From: an uncultured Eubacteriales bacterium
GTDB lineage: Bacteria; Bacillota; Clostridia; Christensenellales; CAG-917
Direction of reading: 5' to 3'
NCBI GenBank assembly: GCA_900549225.1
Contig: URNP01000004.1
Span: 1 to 64,000 of the forward strand
Length of the DNA stretch: 64,000 bases
Shown one piece after another: positions 53,801-56,023 of the stretch. Position 1 is the first letter of the stretch. Each line of letters opens with the position of its first letter. Both the position numbers and the translations under genes were made by a program. The notes under the pieces were generated by a model. It saw only the letters and a program-made list of their open reading frames with translations. It did no database searches and had not been told where the DNA came from.

Positions 53801-54025
53801 CTTTTCGGCACCCGCTTCCAAAAGCGCTGCGTCTTTGAACAACTTCCATGCATCTTGCGGACCTATGTACTCCGAGTTGCTCGGTTCGTCGTCATCTGGC
53901 GTCGGCGTAGGAATAACCGGGTTGTCGACGTTTCCGCCACCTGCATGGTCGCACGCTACCATGCCGAAAATCATCGTGATAATCAGCACGAGCAACAATA
54001 CGAGCGATAACTTTCTCATTCTCAT
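26879..54025 (-). CDS. Giant modular lipoprotein, 9,048 residues
   Basis: A single frame of 27,147 bases. The start at 54025 is chosen because GGAGG lies 5 bases upstream and it opens a lipoprotein signal peptide (Arg/Lys, about 17 hydrophobic residues, MVAC with Cys25). A Pro/Thr/Asp linker follows (to about 60). Residues 60-6,480 are about twelve diverged copies of a beta-rich module: a strand set such as LLGIYxxxGxxYLDLSxxGxGK, an Ala/Thr/Asp linker (ATADDTTGDD, STASDEST, AAVASDSV), then hydrophobic LxxLIxxLG helices and alternating strands. Tyr-rich hairpins interrupt the modules, tandemly at about 956-1,122. Residues about 6,680-9,048 are Ig-like beta domains. There is no sortase motif, transmembrane anchor or catalytic motif I recognise. 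Predicted to be tethered outside the cell by its lipid; function unknown. Confidence 0.93.
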   Translation of the reverse strand: MRMRKLSLVLLLVLIITMIFGMVACDHAGGGNVDNPVIPTPTPDDDEPSNSEYIGPQDAWKLFKDAALLEAGAEKDKQYINVDTAFVLGFAKDSYESLIVARFAGKIDRVNDDNSQILVEFWKLGKDQIAGRTLDRQTITDMAKDGKGTMLFGAYYYNGKLVADMRGIKKGDGVHVVYTDTINMSTFVARFSDALEQLDLSSILYDTIMGYDIGGLVNSLIKIDIAHLTVEELLVNILFGSSKSTLVDYGNGRQVLRIPCDLGLIVTLIPFVQGLIPENIIGLVKDVLGLDLGKIGALAGVALYLEADIYNGSLKETNFSIDVNLNSSGIPDIQEKYGTFQSEFGIDLGYAKAEFAGTPDLDVKDILANRTGSDGKTLLEAIETAQQYSFLTLDGAITLSLDFAQKKVSIDNVVDSFGTLISNLLKQNLDAELLAALQPLFAKEIDFASGTVQLTITLQGEINTRNPEDTKLAVRVLGRDNRERLSALYKGSLNGIYIDASGLLGSNGTKFKIDDINVNQLLDDLIGQLFDKIKGAIDGLKGDATSQAARDYFADGMKAQAIQQALVDNGELIVQHGAFESADGDGSVDVLALVSTILDHINVDMDENIFNINGIQFDLTRDLLETIFGMVFTGNNIGADIPISEASLTYTNKGAQQEKSIKLDATLGIREYNETHTDFTLDPLIGLGLSIDVTFGKITNQGQFEKNFTDLEQDLADNPGAYLPILKNGALNTDLLHVNLSTGLSIDIDTLKGKLAEISIDLPDQELGNLFKGVLVNVLLELDNIEGGLKLDVNADLDLTGGLDTSAILDILLKSSAKIAITRRSDVEGNNPLLAIYLQDGWAYLKADLLCINVKEIKIDVKELIGMLGLDGDGSQNDAQEAAVADETTPKDGLNVNSILGFVAGIIDGFKLGNHAFEVVLAAGLFDKVLNILGLSYDQTYWLDLNGEYVSFADTSRNTDEFYLKSGKFYTFSTAANGTHWFDVATGKYIAKSAQSAPANYALSGKFYTFNESDNTYTEATEENGTHWYDVATKQYVAKNTQAAPANYALSGKYYLVEAADNGEYWFDIATNQYVAKSTQAASENYEKSGKYYSYDSSSGEYNAAANGEYWFNIATGKYVKTATLTPYKAFGGKEYYHNDFYNDYREVQNNVKIGFASTDFDGGIRIALNDGLYLPDFQLGIFLSLGNNVSLDLSLNGLSAGLNDKTTDYLENDKLQKDSFTEILEYPFVGLDLTLGIEFTADQGSRELVFGEGKYWLNENGEYIEIEKTPVPSTYTGVLYYKDSNGNFKEENITKATLAFDSEMDINYELRVAGQLDLSPILKYLLFKETQINTKNNHSELLVELTGKKFGQDRKVLLGIYYTSGVLYLDASNFGLGKIQTEIDLYEVILSLLVKDTTVSVNGTATAEALIASATGVDDTDARRALALDIIATLSSDNVKLQIAKGLTDIVYQIIGIDASDITAWAQIAWANVKDKFDNKPVRVGVDINTDEGQKLAGAEIYIGTTVKSADGATLNPLELTIGGSAIEPIKIVRDGEAAQTMAQYITSEDEDVYESIPLFNDYGDITIPSIYAEIKGTFSVGAHQGNTSWTVGEWIASFLDESNPQLNSFIRQLLLTYSVPVEAGAEIGFRIALNANLNPDVPVDLTQNAVFKKYANSELANLARFVEVYKLDGTKYTLLTDEERDLTSDKKYAGDVYLKQYVTGGIALNEVTDLAYRGEGYVLVDDAYVKVNITDENANQFANDRVFTKASLLDIAYIASHSDIAIEIYNRSIVDIDAMTNQDKIEHVILALRLQSTGENAQGNAVSTVYLDLSNDFHVALSNIDLGALLGGLIGGGNSSEAGATTMADEESGGIDIMGILGSVLGGIIGYIGVGSDGLQINFAEGLIVTLVQMLAGKQVDPEKFIKLNSDRSYLALAWKNDYNIRLNAEISPVYIGLEISEINLALGKEGGVLPEDFDSTIYTTVENLDTLSLNLDLGLDLKIKGQKEQIRIENYLDLFIKDLGIELGLDMYDDIEYDVRISLGANLALNEPNDTNIVLEISLNDNDTVIKNIIAVYIEGQNVYFDLGDLGREPFYLEKTNISEVVCDAIVKLLGDIKSQINNSEASTASDESTLSAEEQMQVVLNIADGKLSALVMQNVLVGLIAALTSKGESDLKVDENLEKLDLDIQVGVDLQLDPSISLDINVDSKLIALGVNIGNIDVATGKNEDGAYGTIKNKARKGIDKFVELTETEKDTYKGDRYRLDATGKYVKADDGAYRSYYKGLQEAHIIALDLSLIVDYYASATYVLVTDKKALESFSPQDRYSLNYDGRFVQDDNGSYIRDGFAFDELLNLVLGMDGLQSILNTMLPQIRINTDNEEFKAEIIKDKFSVGDLLKRLGLNLMLSDKMDDGFKLDVKARLNLQAMGMEDITKIDFGNLDVNTILKGLEASIGIDFDYEHEQSNAYLNIYLLNGDVYVDLAGIGGPRVQVGLFELLGRLGVDLASSSDASTADDTTTGDTQDKGLDVAQLLNTIVSKLVLSAAPWKADSNINKIESLGVFLRANFINDLLSMLFKQEVNSENAVIDEAQSGIFLYPQTAELFKGYLDNALALQLKLALANKKDPIKDEDGNTRPFTFDLKLGVDAKVGLESVNDYQTLLDNDERLEFISLDDYIANILALIGGFRGENYQRETELVDNGIYYAFNESEGGEYLLKTGMYRKPNFNVDANGAFVFDEATGEYRLIGEGEVLEEGTKRYSKEDLTGVTMYARSYATVQTSAEDGKQYAYYVNYVQSEDDDAVYVYDAQNDIYVNRNDANAPQSTVFYKRVLEAMTVTETDADGNVTTRNALAKEAKLYKKCGQETYQDQNISLSVSGLIYFNSASAEVVNAGGLLPNAFRDMIINLQTLSAFNAGIGLRISANIDLAALDLQGLASGGSFGDFIGNSDLSKVELAIQFVEVDSEGYFAKYDTAKGTKDGNDKVLGGMYLSGGTFYLDLTGVVGTAENYSKIENFVDFAKKVIDKFGSKGGDKENNGAQTASDEQDLRSATRDAVVLLAYSDAQFQIQITKALIAFVLATFMPDLGSLEEVFDVFNVSLGVDIGQPVYKSLADLQNSDNLDDQDLYKKFTTDDEYKQHRYKYYGTEDLSQVVKTDAYYVAGGKYYQAATTDVCEVTVDGESGTVKPTEGALKTRYADGKLPEGKTFGVYLNGTYTVITKVVEGKYIHSNANYYAKVAGIDGPISLRSYRMYRKDANGTESVTDTYIAGDTYVRYNGEERDIEELRSRLFGYVKDVNGDWYRTVNLYSSISDFYLGLDVAIGCVNMGLKLGGIELGVGAGNNLLPAYIRDGKAHSRIVDGKDIEYTDELTEADKEAYDDIPTNMFYDTIITVGFSVELELGITEGTLDFGKILSKIVGDLTGVVVEMPSTTKGYSSAHFRLDVSLMVDIYDLTKSELKIELINVTETGYESLWLGAYYVNNTIYLNLEEAFNIQKVAIGGLNIAEILKDYIIDFDDEELFVAGNRAKDASTDEASVAADANGSDISLSDKELAFSMLINKDLLTLKLGDKLFDTILEYIPEELLGFDIKDLFYQEINGGLQVELDTSDSINLSVDVALGLDGDRYNKDSDYTESTEATLAEKVKNGTSKYYVFRKSETGTGNYVKESAGSNFVRAIKPDDSSEIKAADNRYDKYIVNCDESTNRLYLLKVVDNGKGDGSEVYDTTKLSMLEGEAVYKHVAGAVANKSYVSDGGKYDTTLKLSLAIKNLDVAFTNSRTYVLSGDELAEYTNMDDVDRFTLSETIDITAQFKSGKDNEIDLSAVLQAFFPSLTDDQLLVIKAQSDKGGDIDRSLQLVVDADIQVAALLNFMRTELVKYAGDDDQFDGDMDLFTVIDLLKKVIENIDKTQLVNLIADIASYVNLSVRLQTKGGNDSDYHDMLGIYMVGGTFTLLDESKGELDENNENYVDPSERYDHYFETKNGSYSLESGKYNYIRSSEYSGTRYSYDSSYCYKNEKGRYKRENGGLFVDLSYFNIPSLRVDANEIRKLVSGLFKPNSTDAMATADDTTGDDTPDDGEKEKISFPLVKDDKILGYIRTFAYGLQITSRYIKVLAKADYINSILSLVMGENAIQFDDSKFVNQPNVTLYTDNTRYSYTSAQDIVDEFKREYGKATTESAKKELVKNLEKTLTKSKYLYDVTGYTGEGAQNKGIYYKAADGAFVQKSEMAETERKAYDEQVQNGRASYYDVKKVNVYIKLAEGVYVLYADATQTQLNKCEKVADLQNDYLVRVPKLYYYASEKAEEPVAVNFRYSVVQPLQARNEFLSVNLYLWNHKLSVAINAPKINVTKFQYVTGEEAKNKLSFENIADGARYINTEEVIYTSVDKVTDGIGNWKFDYYENDEFSTTKYKDGPRFYEYKDKYIEINPDTLFVKDGDGKYQKAAADWTSMPDFIGEMEKDSAKEYYVDATSAYVRIQRVFIYKKEVYNTEKKVLLSADDKVEDSDYFIKVQQNSSVEKPDFSKTEYADYAYKEYVDSDNLYYISLALRGSLFLQAGKIYLPYKDYAEVYKSIRKVEPTFEFIKNKGIAYKKFQGDYVKVTEKDDLAKLNENNGLFVLVNGELDEKYSGVNEALGDVLGSILGAMKGKFQIAEDMTFNIYFSLRLNLGFKLYILPSFGIDIRDLDVAIDVWGEQNDLMADGNYVTSEDRDANKYDGKLLDGTKPHILGIYYDNDQDTGKAGLYVDAEALLGKDAKLFVDMSEYSLEDVLTGLVANIGSNNAADAAVASDSVTDKNPDKQDPDAASLFINIFTNAIALNVTSGFAKVLLNELIADSASITSMLPNLKVYLKQNLNPYDITIGAILFNERGDIPVLNLGLNIQGLNGVAGESSSIEFGRKEDILNMQQGSNAIFYYANFYRDNGNTDYSNYYGKNYNAKDYVKLFKDKVGNEYYYKGVTYEELSDSEKDTYEGTIYKKKDNKYEELADSEKDTYEGKLYKKASGYTLVKSDDGYTATAKVGGEYAIYASKDGTVAGPEDRYMKAAPVMSEVLTSRQTAYKGDLYTDVDGIYMLVYERLNDIAGNNHLGEKYREYRELVSNNQFRSFTGTLYTVDNNGNFVRVNKDELQGFTGDGNLQYVLASDYPSENANEKGAGKEVVYNGQKYYRIDPNGNGYTDMDEADAFKAAHANVKVYKQVTDFTNYTKALALNLGDLLGGGAFDVASVLAELNTVELGLNFDIRTTLDDVINWTYQFTKFIDDKTICEYLYFIATSLKNNAEFQSLIGLNLDLKAYLQTANLVKMISGDTSVGILQVLEGAKIYLELTYETNFHGEQKPKALLWVEIKDGKLYLNIDASQIGDIVGWGDFFSYGVVKGLDLSSILGTSATSASAQAFTAADDEEANTGLIPANVWSILNVVLGRLLIANDFITVGLNETLIADLIGMLAGSDSEILQGIGEFLPKLRTTDTKDTSGITINFYGNSPSIDINLGFKVGMLYYETVANFNAMYGASGKYFNGSNWSGKTFVKDANGEYTQGTGADDDNTYVLVSTDDYALVAYAYPAWSGDTYDYENGEFVKHTATGTKGAYLKQGDFAIAISLGKIYARVNKDFSVDKDEKFADITYVESENGAYVKDGENYRLATADDKGTRYEKQVSYDKYVGLKNAKAHLELSIDISLYGSAPKEGSANEIDLSEILDLVMGLINPNSAVSGSTLKLNIVNELGNNTGAYLTLDLVANIDVEKFKVDLGIELNKHSKGATADRTLLGIYLVDNAIYVDLSGILGNTAKVAVTDINLDGLLEGVLGKFLNESNGAESMQAQTANSGDIDTIKDTMKDYAYFMINVTPQKLLLQLNSDLINAIYRKIMAIRGLDSTKDLLPDIGDILFRMDATGGKTEFSLNIRLSDGLYFCLDIPAASITKDISQSILSRFEVNPSSYIKILSLDLEALVNGTGTFNISDLNLPTIGLTLTLDLTMTSKNLKPGQDGYRESLAGWVQDLLANLLGGQAIFGKFSELTFVDANTLKDSDGKVHDGKVYVKNSEGAYEVFTGTSYDSSTTYYKYTLADVNITMASEAINLTIDIAANINIAPILAYGIGGILFSDIAVDIKAGDPINSTILSVYYLGSSRLMKKTSGSGWELTTGSYDSYTKDEIYSDALYIDASGLGLGKIKFQGIAGLLGATPSYGASTASDAVASVDASTSDADASAEAKAAASGSALYLQIDIENGRLGMSFDNAFISTLIDMLGLDLGDITLPPIKSVKLDVNLGAGGLESINLNAQLDSVGTGANVAIKNFALGFGQSKVDSEKLIESVKTGYAGLTFSKTSGLMSLVQNVIDNLKPGLNLEIQNTVWSAYTGWVSLGFVGVPRIYSGYEHSTITLSGKKDYTATNLVEDASNPSAKSYKLLLGLGLNRASVKDTVGLNVIFGGNNVFLSDIKVGGNTVDLVSGIPAIGAYLKCLDLGTLLADAFPLKLVSGTDGDDATYEYPSAKTAADTSTQASSGWNDPVKKESYSYPANLENLIKSVDVNLFNNNGYWPYFAGAKKASNGAGKISLKVELNKDAYNELIIMVSCILMNLMRNGDNNADSKSSGSNVYFVNVKDIGSATDISPSDKPYGTTTKPITDFFDGLDTLLAKNATTQEKVDYVEPYMRSIPFALLKWAMECIVGPAINMDGIWGAIQRLAGDTLENLTKLIGGILPLPFASGTINPSINIYIDINPTASDYGCNSGETVAPGIQAIEIMVNGKKNGIGTEMLYNEKVGSGTGDFNFATRPTKQTSNVKDAWDFFMLRITPYSINHADYKTGLLYFDESESAGNIGVEPPTEIVIEDPATRKGYAISGGARKDFELRDSFFLDETLFPQKATVTFPIIIDGKQMTSYNSGSQYQDATGTYIVWDGASVDLTAANSETADEDGRRLAGYVYGYALNTVLYAIPVYVTNDKEVQSVKGLYRNGDGTYGTKNLNIDIDTQSSKFMAELPDLVQISFSTGKATFGTYLQDSLGNMAYAVINPISGAPSENGYQILVQPTQEEIDKGAAANVNKDGNKYVLMPAYVAGLVTEQDANGNTVYKTIKVKNASGEEVEYYVLSRSNLPTGKQFPAGTIEWNTDEFTYDWQGSTSWNTDSASNSVKVGFTYQWGLGKAVKGSIELSAKNYKISHLTQMMKADATGEADTASAEKFTNARDNNGNYSTVLNLDAMLINANTWKLAEYIKQFKFINSKNVAGKNMNGYDVEWDLTELEKALDAIARKNDNGDIVGYDYYKGVDVTVKAKVGGNRFSISTTVTKKTIGDETSGFVGQKTTYTGGLAQEVNVRIVVNPFVYDSMSKAITFDQYSYDKITVASLGNNFVLNVKDASGNKVEKTLTVGNGLRVEAPFIKAGETYYDAYDNGVHNLTSDEITYEGYTNQRTYPLYAKLTIGTDYSGTQEIYVPIEVNALKPTTLALNVEHEDTLNPTWYENERYQSFSVSFGTATHTMFPDWSTVKYYTNAACTKLKAEQNIFDGGTIYAQVEAYTTLDGTKDGTKLALVNSGKVDEDGNAIYTAQTITLKLSVEKQTVKSVNFFYNEAIGDVAAYVRANADDQAKLDILKEALANVSNYEGTVYQQTHAIDEVAYGIDPINFAKNPSDYFKTSKWGDALGGTPVLVTLDKGEPYIAYVQSFDGIVSSVGIEGVEKTAYLTIGGQKVSFRINMPDYTFTSGTFNDGESKLNVTGGKIAGVGEETIQLSYNVFDEWKLPSTAKVTTGEGKGETEVEVKWIDYSAPNKDELNGRDYVERKYFFFDGLSIRYPSADAFTARIYVTGFNAAVDVKPDGMCNADGTLKAYDAFDKFTFATTATVEIGETTHYNVPLHWLDTSMPTAEEIKNGSFTRKAYVTGQSANGETVVKDFTFTINNEFTLDSITGDSKNGFSVDIDADHFYGGLIKSTTLNVTDKKIPVTLAWSDDYTAAGFDGNMTLTISSDALTSDVTIKVKVASAGIEGLVGGKDYTLDPYGVNSTLFPSGSTQRVKVKSASADKTVQDQLVTVEYDFGGEDFYANISQYFGKKYTVGVRYRYNAGKNENVETGEIKVTVLNRSIMYMSDYENRSIVVDTFLHKDASYLAKVMSITTVGGDVFDAHFDWSDVDKLIKNGTSNTAYMATAVVPVSHANGTHVLADIGNGEEYVALEDYLEFKRKTDANFELPEGTTRYMLAKQRVNVPVTVLERTIVDAELKLDDTGLKYLYSDSSKYSTITDTLVGESGDGRYIDIVYNKTTGMPEQYVYYNHFAYVGADRLPDTMTLKFANGDVGNYYITYENAPEASDLKDLSATLERTMTVHVWNERGEGEDRREVMDAFEMTIRICVSKVTLTNSDLAYKEMSVGTYKNNKDVYVDRDSDTSVFNTAKYASEATYYVGAQFVSAYAWWNEGKIANGSGYDYTSTYLKRHGFTDTDGVYPGIYSVYGGFATESDYAHVKFYVYNADTKNYVKFAGDVNTIDPKTFKTADGQDLYLFTYVTTQTFDVTWNAEKAEYTYRGGNVAVEATLASRAQGNATGTTVDVTVHIANSRLTGEAQLVKGDTYALYKNGVFEIDPYASGNVFARKTGYSGDRYEKSSVATSGYVKNNLDGTYKLVNGEYVELTVAELNRDYVNFPTRLNVALANGKSVDVPVVWDFSGVNVTYAGGEYYAYAIVNYGGEYNYKANDKSAVNEIGTQRIRFTVKVLDRSVESIVSDSELQKLTGYALATDKTYINPYEYIKPTMPDSLTFKERTGKIVDGKAETADVVYTTRNASHLLVWSFDEFRPKYTGGVIYVTAKLIGVDGNVQEYKIPFLVKKMIANNLEEATTGKDSSGNTILTKVSNGYSTTVENSTAKTAFSLDPNNPKRLTMPFTYIATFSVSTPKYERNADGEYVISGYEAAANETLEFYYAIVSMPADEQYTVSASGITTTASGRNAIVQLADQERITVGITQINDNVKPTAPEASSLRNGTTLQTTYSVGSVKVNVVWFGKAYVYTASKTNPTLEASYDVMFSSTSGTLTLPTSSDRKIVYKLYAAIGTVVDNNGTVLTTTTADADWKNGSDVIVAKGKTIPQYQAVTGMIEI
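39102..39227 (-). repeat. Two-copy 69-base tandem repeat in the giant gene
   Basis: 57-base copies at 39102-39158 and 39171-39227 (period 69, 23 codons) encode YEEL-[AS]DSEKDTYEG-x-[LI]YKK. High DNA similarity points to a recent in-frame duplication. Confidence 0.75.
50660..51160 (-). repeat. Four tandem Trp/Tyr repeats in the giant gene
   Basis: Four copies of a 38-47 residue unit, NGxxWFDVATxxYVAKxTQAAxxNYxxSGKYY, with equivalent DNA points at 50691, 50826, 50940 and 51081 (spacing 135, 114, 141). Codons are strongly conserved, so the array is younger than the surrounding modules. The unit has an aromatic pattern like surface-binding repeats but matches no family I can name. Confidence 0.8.
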
Positions 54026-54089
54026 AATCTCCTCCGAAACATACGCCTCTACGCGTGTAGCGCATATGTGTAGATTATTATACAGTCCA

Positions 54090-54118
54090 ATTATACGTTT
54101 TTTTTCGCTGTTTGTCAA
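54090..54118 (-). promoter_or_regulatory. Consensus sigma-A promoter of the giant gene
   Basis: Perfect TTGACA (54113-54118), 17-base spacer with an A-tract, perfect TATAAT (54090-54095). The start near 54083 gives a leader of about 57 bases ending in GGAGGAGATT and the ATG at 54025. Confidence 0.9.
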
Positions 54119-54494
54119 TACTTATCTCATTAGAATAACGATTACAATACCTTGTGGTGTGAGCGATTCACTCCCACAACCTATTGCGTAAAACGACGAA
54201 TTTCGTGCCGATTTTCACTCACAAACACCGAAAAATCGCCGTTTTTCCTTTATTTCCCGCAATTTTGCGATTTTGCTTGCTAAAATTGCGATTTTTCGCA
54301 TTCTAACCGCATATTTATCATCGATTCGTTGATTTTTGACTTTTGTTTTTACACGGATAGATTACGCGAAAGTTTTTTTGAAACGCAATAATTTTTCCGT
54401 TTCCGTTTCTTTGTGCTTTTTCGACCTTTTTCGCATAAATCACGGTATCTAACCGCGTATTTTTTATCTTCGCCGAGCACAAAGTCCGCGTCGA
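54119..54494. other. Gene-free AT-rich divergent region
   Basis: About 375 bases between the giant-gene promoter and the DUF1624 promoter hold no gene. T-tracts and GCGATTTTGC-like words recur. CTAACCGC followed by an AT-rich TATTT word appears twice (54303-54323 and 54449-54472), each preceded by TTTTTCGCAT. These may be binding sites; nothing else is recognised. Confidence 0.4.
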
Positions 54495-54523
54495 TTGACA
54501 GTGTGCAAGAATAGTGCTATATT
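54495..54523 (+). promoter_or_regulatory. Promoter of the DUF1624 gene
   Basis: TTGACA (54495-54500), 17-base spacer, TATATT (54518-54523). The expected start site, about 7 bases on, coincides with the A of the ATG at 54530. Confidence 0.65.
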
Positions 54524-54529
54524 CATTTT

Positions 54530-55585
54530 ATGCAAACGACCGTACAAAAAAATCCCCTTATCGCAGAGGACGCTCAAATCACTCTCGCGCCGAGGCATAA
54601 ACGCAACAGAATCTGGGAAATCGACTTCCTCAGAGGCGTTTGCGTATTGCTGATGATTCTCGACCATTTGGCGATTTTGCTCGGTTCGTATTTCGGTCCG
54701 CAATGGTACGGTTACGGGTTCGGTCGCAGGGGCGTCGGCGACGCTTTCACTACGTTTTGTTACAACTGGGTAAACGGGAGCGCAAGCGATGTTCGCGACG
54801 TAATTCACCCCATCGTTCTGTTCGTGTTTTTCTCCATTTCCGGCATATCTTGCACCTTTTCACGCAACAACGCAAAACGCGGATTCCAACTGTTGATTGT
54901 TGCGTTGATTTACACGCTCGGCTCGTATATCGCGCAAGAATATATGGGAATAAGCGGCGTTTTCGTGGCGTTCGGAGTGTTGGATTTTCTTGCGGTATCG
55001 ATGCTTATCTACGCTCTCGTTTCTTTCTTGACGAGGGACAATCGATGGGCAATGGTCGGCGCAAGCGTAGTGCTTATAACGGTGACTTTGTGTCTGTATT
55101 TTTGCTACACGCCGCCTGCAACGACTCCGAAAATATTCGCAATTGTGTTTCCCCCTCACGATTTCTGGGGCAATCCGTCGCTATTCTACTCTCACGCGGA
55201 GTTCTCTCCCGGAGATTTGTTTACACTCATCCCCTACACCGCTTTTTATTTTGCTGGCGTACTTATCGGCGAGTTATTCTATTACGAAAGGCTGTCTCTC
55301 GTCCGCTTCGAACTCACGAAAGCGCTCTACAAAAAGGCTTGCGACGCCCTCTATGCAAACGTAGAATCGGAGAAAGAATCGTTGCGTAACTTCTGCACGA
55401 ATACGCTCACGTTTTTGCTCGGAGCAGGAAAAGTTGCGACTACAGTCGCAAAAGCAATAGAAAAAGCGGTTTGCTTCTTTGGCAAACACGCCTTGATAGT
55501 ATACGTCGTTCACGTGGTCTTGCTTGCCGCGCTGTTGAGCCTGATAAGCGGCTTGTTTATCACACCCGGCAATTTTGGTATTTAA
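54530..55585 (+). CDS. DUF1624 / heparan-alpha-glucosaminide N-acetyltransferase-like membrane protein
   Basis: 351 residues with about eight to ten membrane helices. The opening RIWEIDFLRGVCVLLMILDHL, with Asp and Arg before the first helix and a His in it, is the hallmark of DUF1624/HGSNAT-like membrane acyltransferases, related to YeiB and OafA-type proteins. They are thought to move acetyl groups onto extracytoplasmic sugars; the acceptor here is unknown. A cytoplasmic loop (about 270-300) is Lys/Glu-rich. There is no ribosome site before the ATG, and the promoter places the transcript start at the ATG itself, so the mRNA may be leaderless. Transcribed away from the giant gene. Confidence 0.8.
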   Translation: MQTTVQKNPLIAEDAQITLAPRHKRNRIWEIDFLRGVCVLLMILDHLAILLGSYFGPQWYGYGFGRRGVGDAFTTFCYNWVNGSASDVRDVIHPIVLFVFFSISGISCTFSRNNAKRGFQLLIVALIYTLGSYIAQEYMGISGVFVAFGVLDFLAVSMLIYALVSFLTRDNRWAMVGASVVLITVTLCLYFCYTPPATTPKIFAIVFPPHDFWGNPSLFYSHAEFSPGDLFTLIPYTAFYFAGVLIGELFYYERLSLVRFELTKALYKKACDALYANVESEKESLRNFCTNTLTFLLGAGKVATTVAKAIEKAVCFFGKHALIVYVVHVVLLAALLSLISGLFITPGNFGI

Positions 55586-55622
55586 TTATATTGCACCTAC
55601 GGCGCAGTTGACGATGATATTC
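55584..55622. repeat. Second copy of the ATATT mini-hairpin unit
   Basis: ATATTGCACCTACGG followed by CGC, then ATATT 29 bases later, repeats the first unit at 14927-15012 almost exactly. It begins just after the DUF1624 stop. Confidence 0.6.
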
Positions 55623-55676
55623 GTTTAATTGGGCACATAAAATAAATGCCCCTTCCTCACGTGTTTTTCCCCAAAA

Positions 55677-56023
55677 AAATAAGCGCGCCAAATCGATGCA
55701 TAACGAGAAAGCACCCCTTGACCGACAACCCTAATTTACTATGCGTAAATGAGTTGGCAGGCATTGAATACTGCCAAATCATAGACTAAATAAGCGCACC
55801 AAAGCACTGCATAATAAGAAAGGCACGGCTTGAGCCGAAACCCAACGCACAAGGCGTACGTGATTTCGGAGCAAGTCGTGTTTTATATAGTAAAAATAAG
55901 TGCGCCAAATCGATGCATAACGAGAAAGCGCCCCTTGAATGACAACCCTAATTTACTAAAGCGTAAATGAGTTGGCAGACAAGGGGCACTGACAATGTTA
56001 GGCGCGATTTGGTGCGCTTATTT
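55677..56023. repeat. Cluster of three ~105-130-bp palindromic repeat units
   Basis: Units begin at 55677, 55788 and 55894 with AAATAAG-YGCRCCAAA, then GCATAA and AAGAAAG. Each leads into a hairpin. Unit 3 (55894-56023) is complete: 44-base imperfect inverted ends, CCCCTTG/CAAGGGG, CAAC/GTTG and ATTTAC/GTAAAT nested pairs. Unit 1 matches unit 3 for about 80 bases, then lacks the right arm. Unit 2 keeps the ends but has a different stem (CACGGCTTG/CAAGTCGTG, CCGAAA/TTTCGG). The 432-base region 55586-56017 holds no gene. Confidence 0.8.

Noticed and set aside
26879..54025. Giant frame as an assembly error joining several genes
   Set aside because: There are no internal ribosome sites with signal peptides, no hairpin terminators and no stop codons, and the module pattern continues smoothly across the whole frame.
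55894..56023. Integron attC site (GCATAAC ... GTTAGGC ends on an imperfect palindrome)
   Set aside because: The conserved part extends well outside these core-like words, the units are only about 106-111 bases apart with no cassette genes, unit 2 lacks the AAC, and no integrase is in the window. A palindromic repeat family explains it better.
55677..56023. CRISPR array
   Set aside because: Spacing is about 110 bases, the units are palindromic over their whole length and there are no unique 30-40-base spacers or cas genes.
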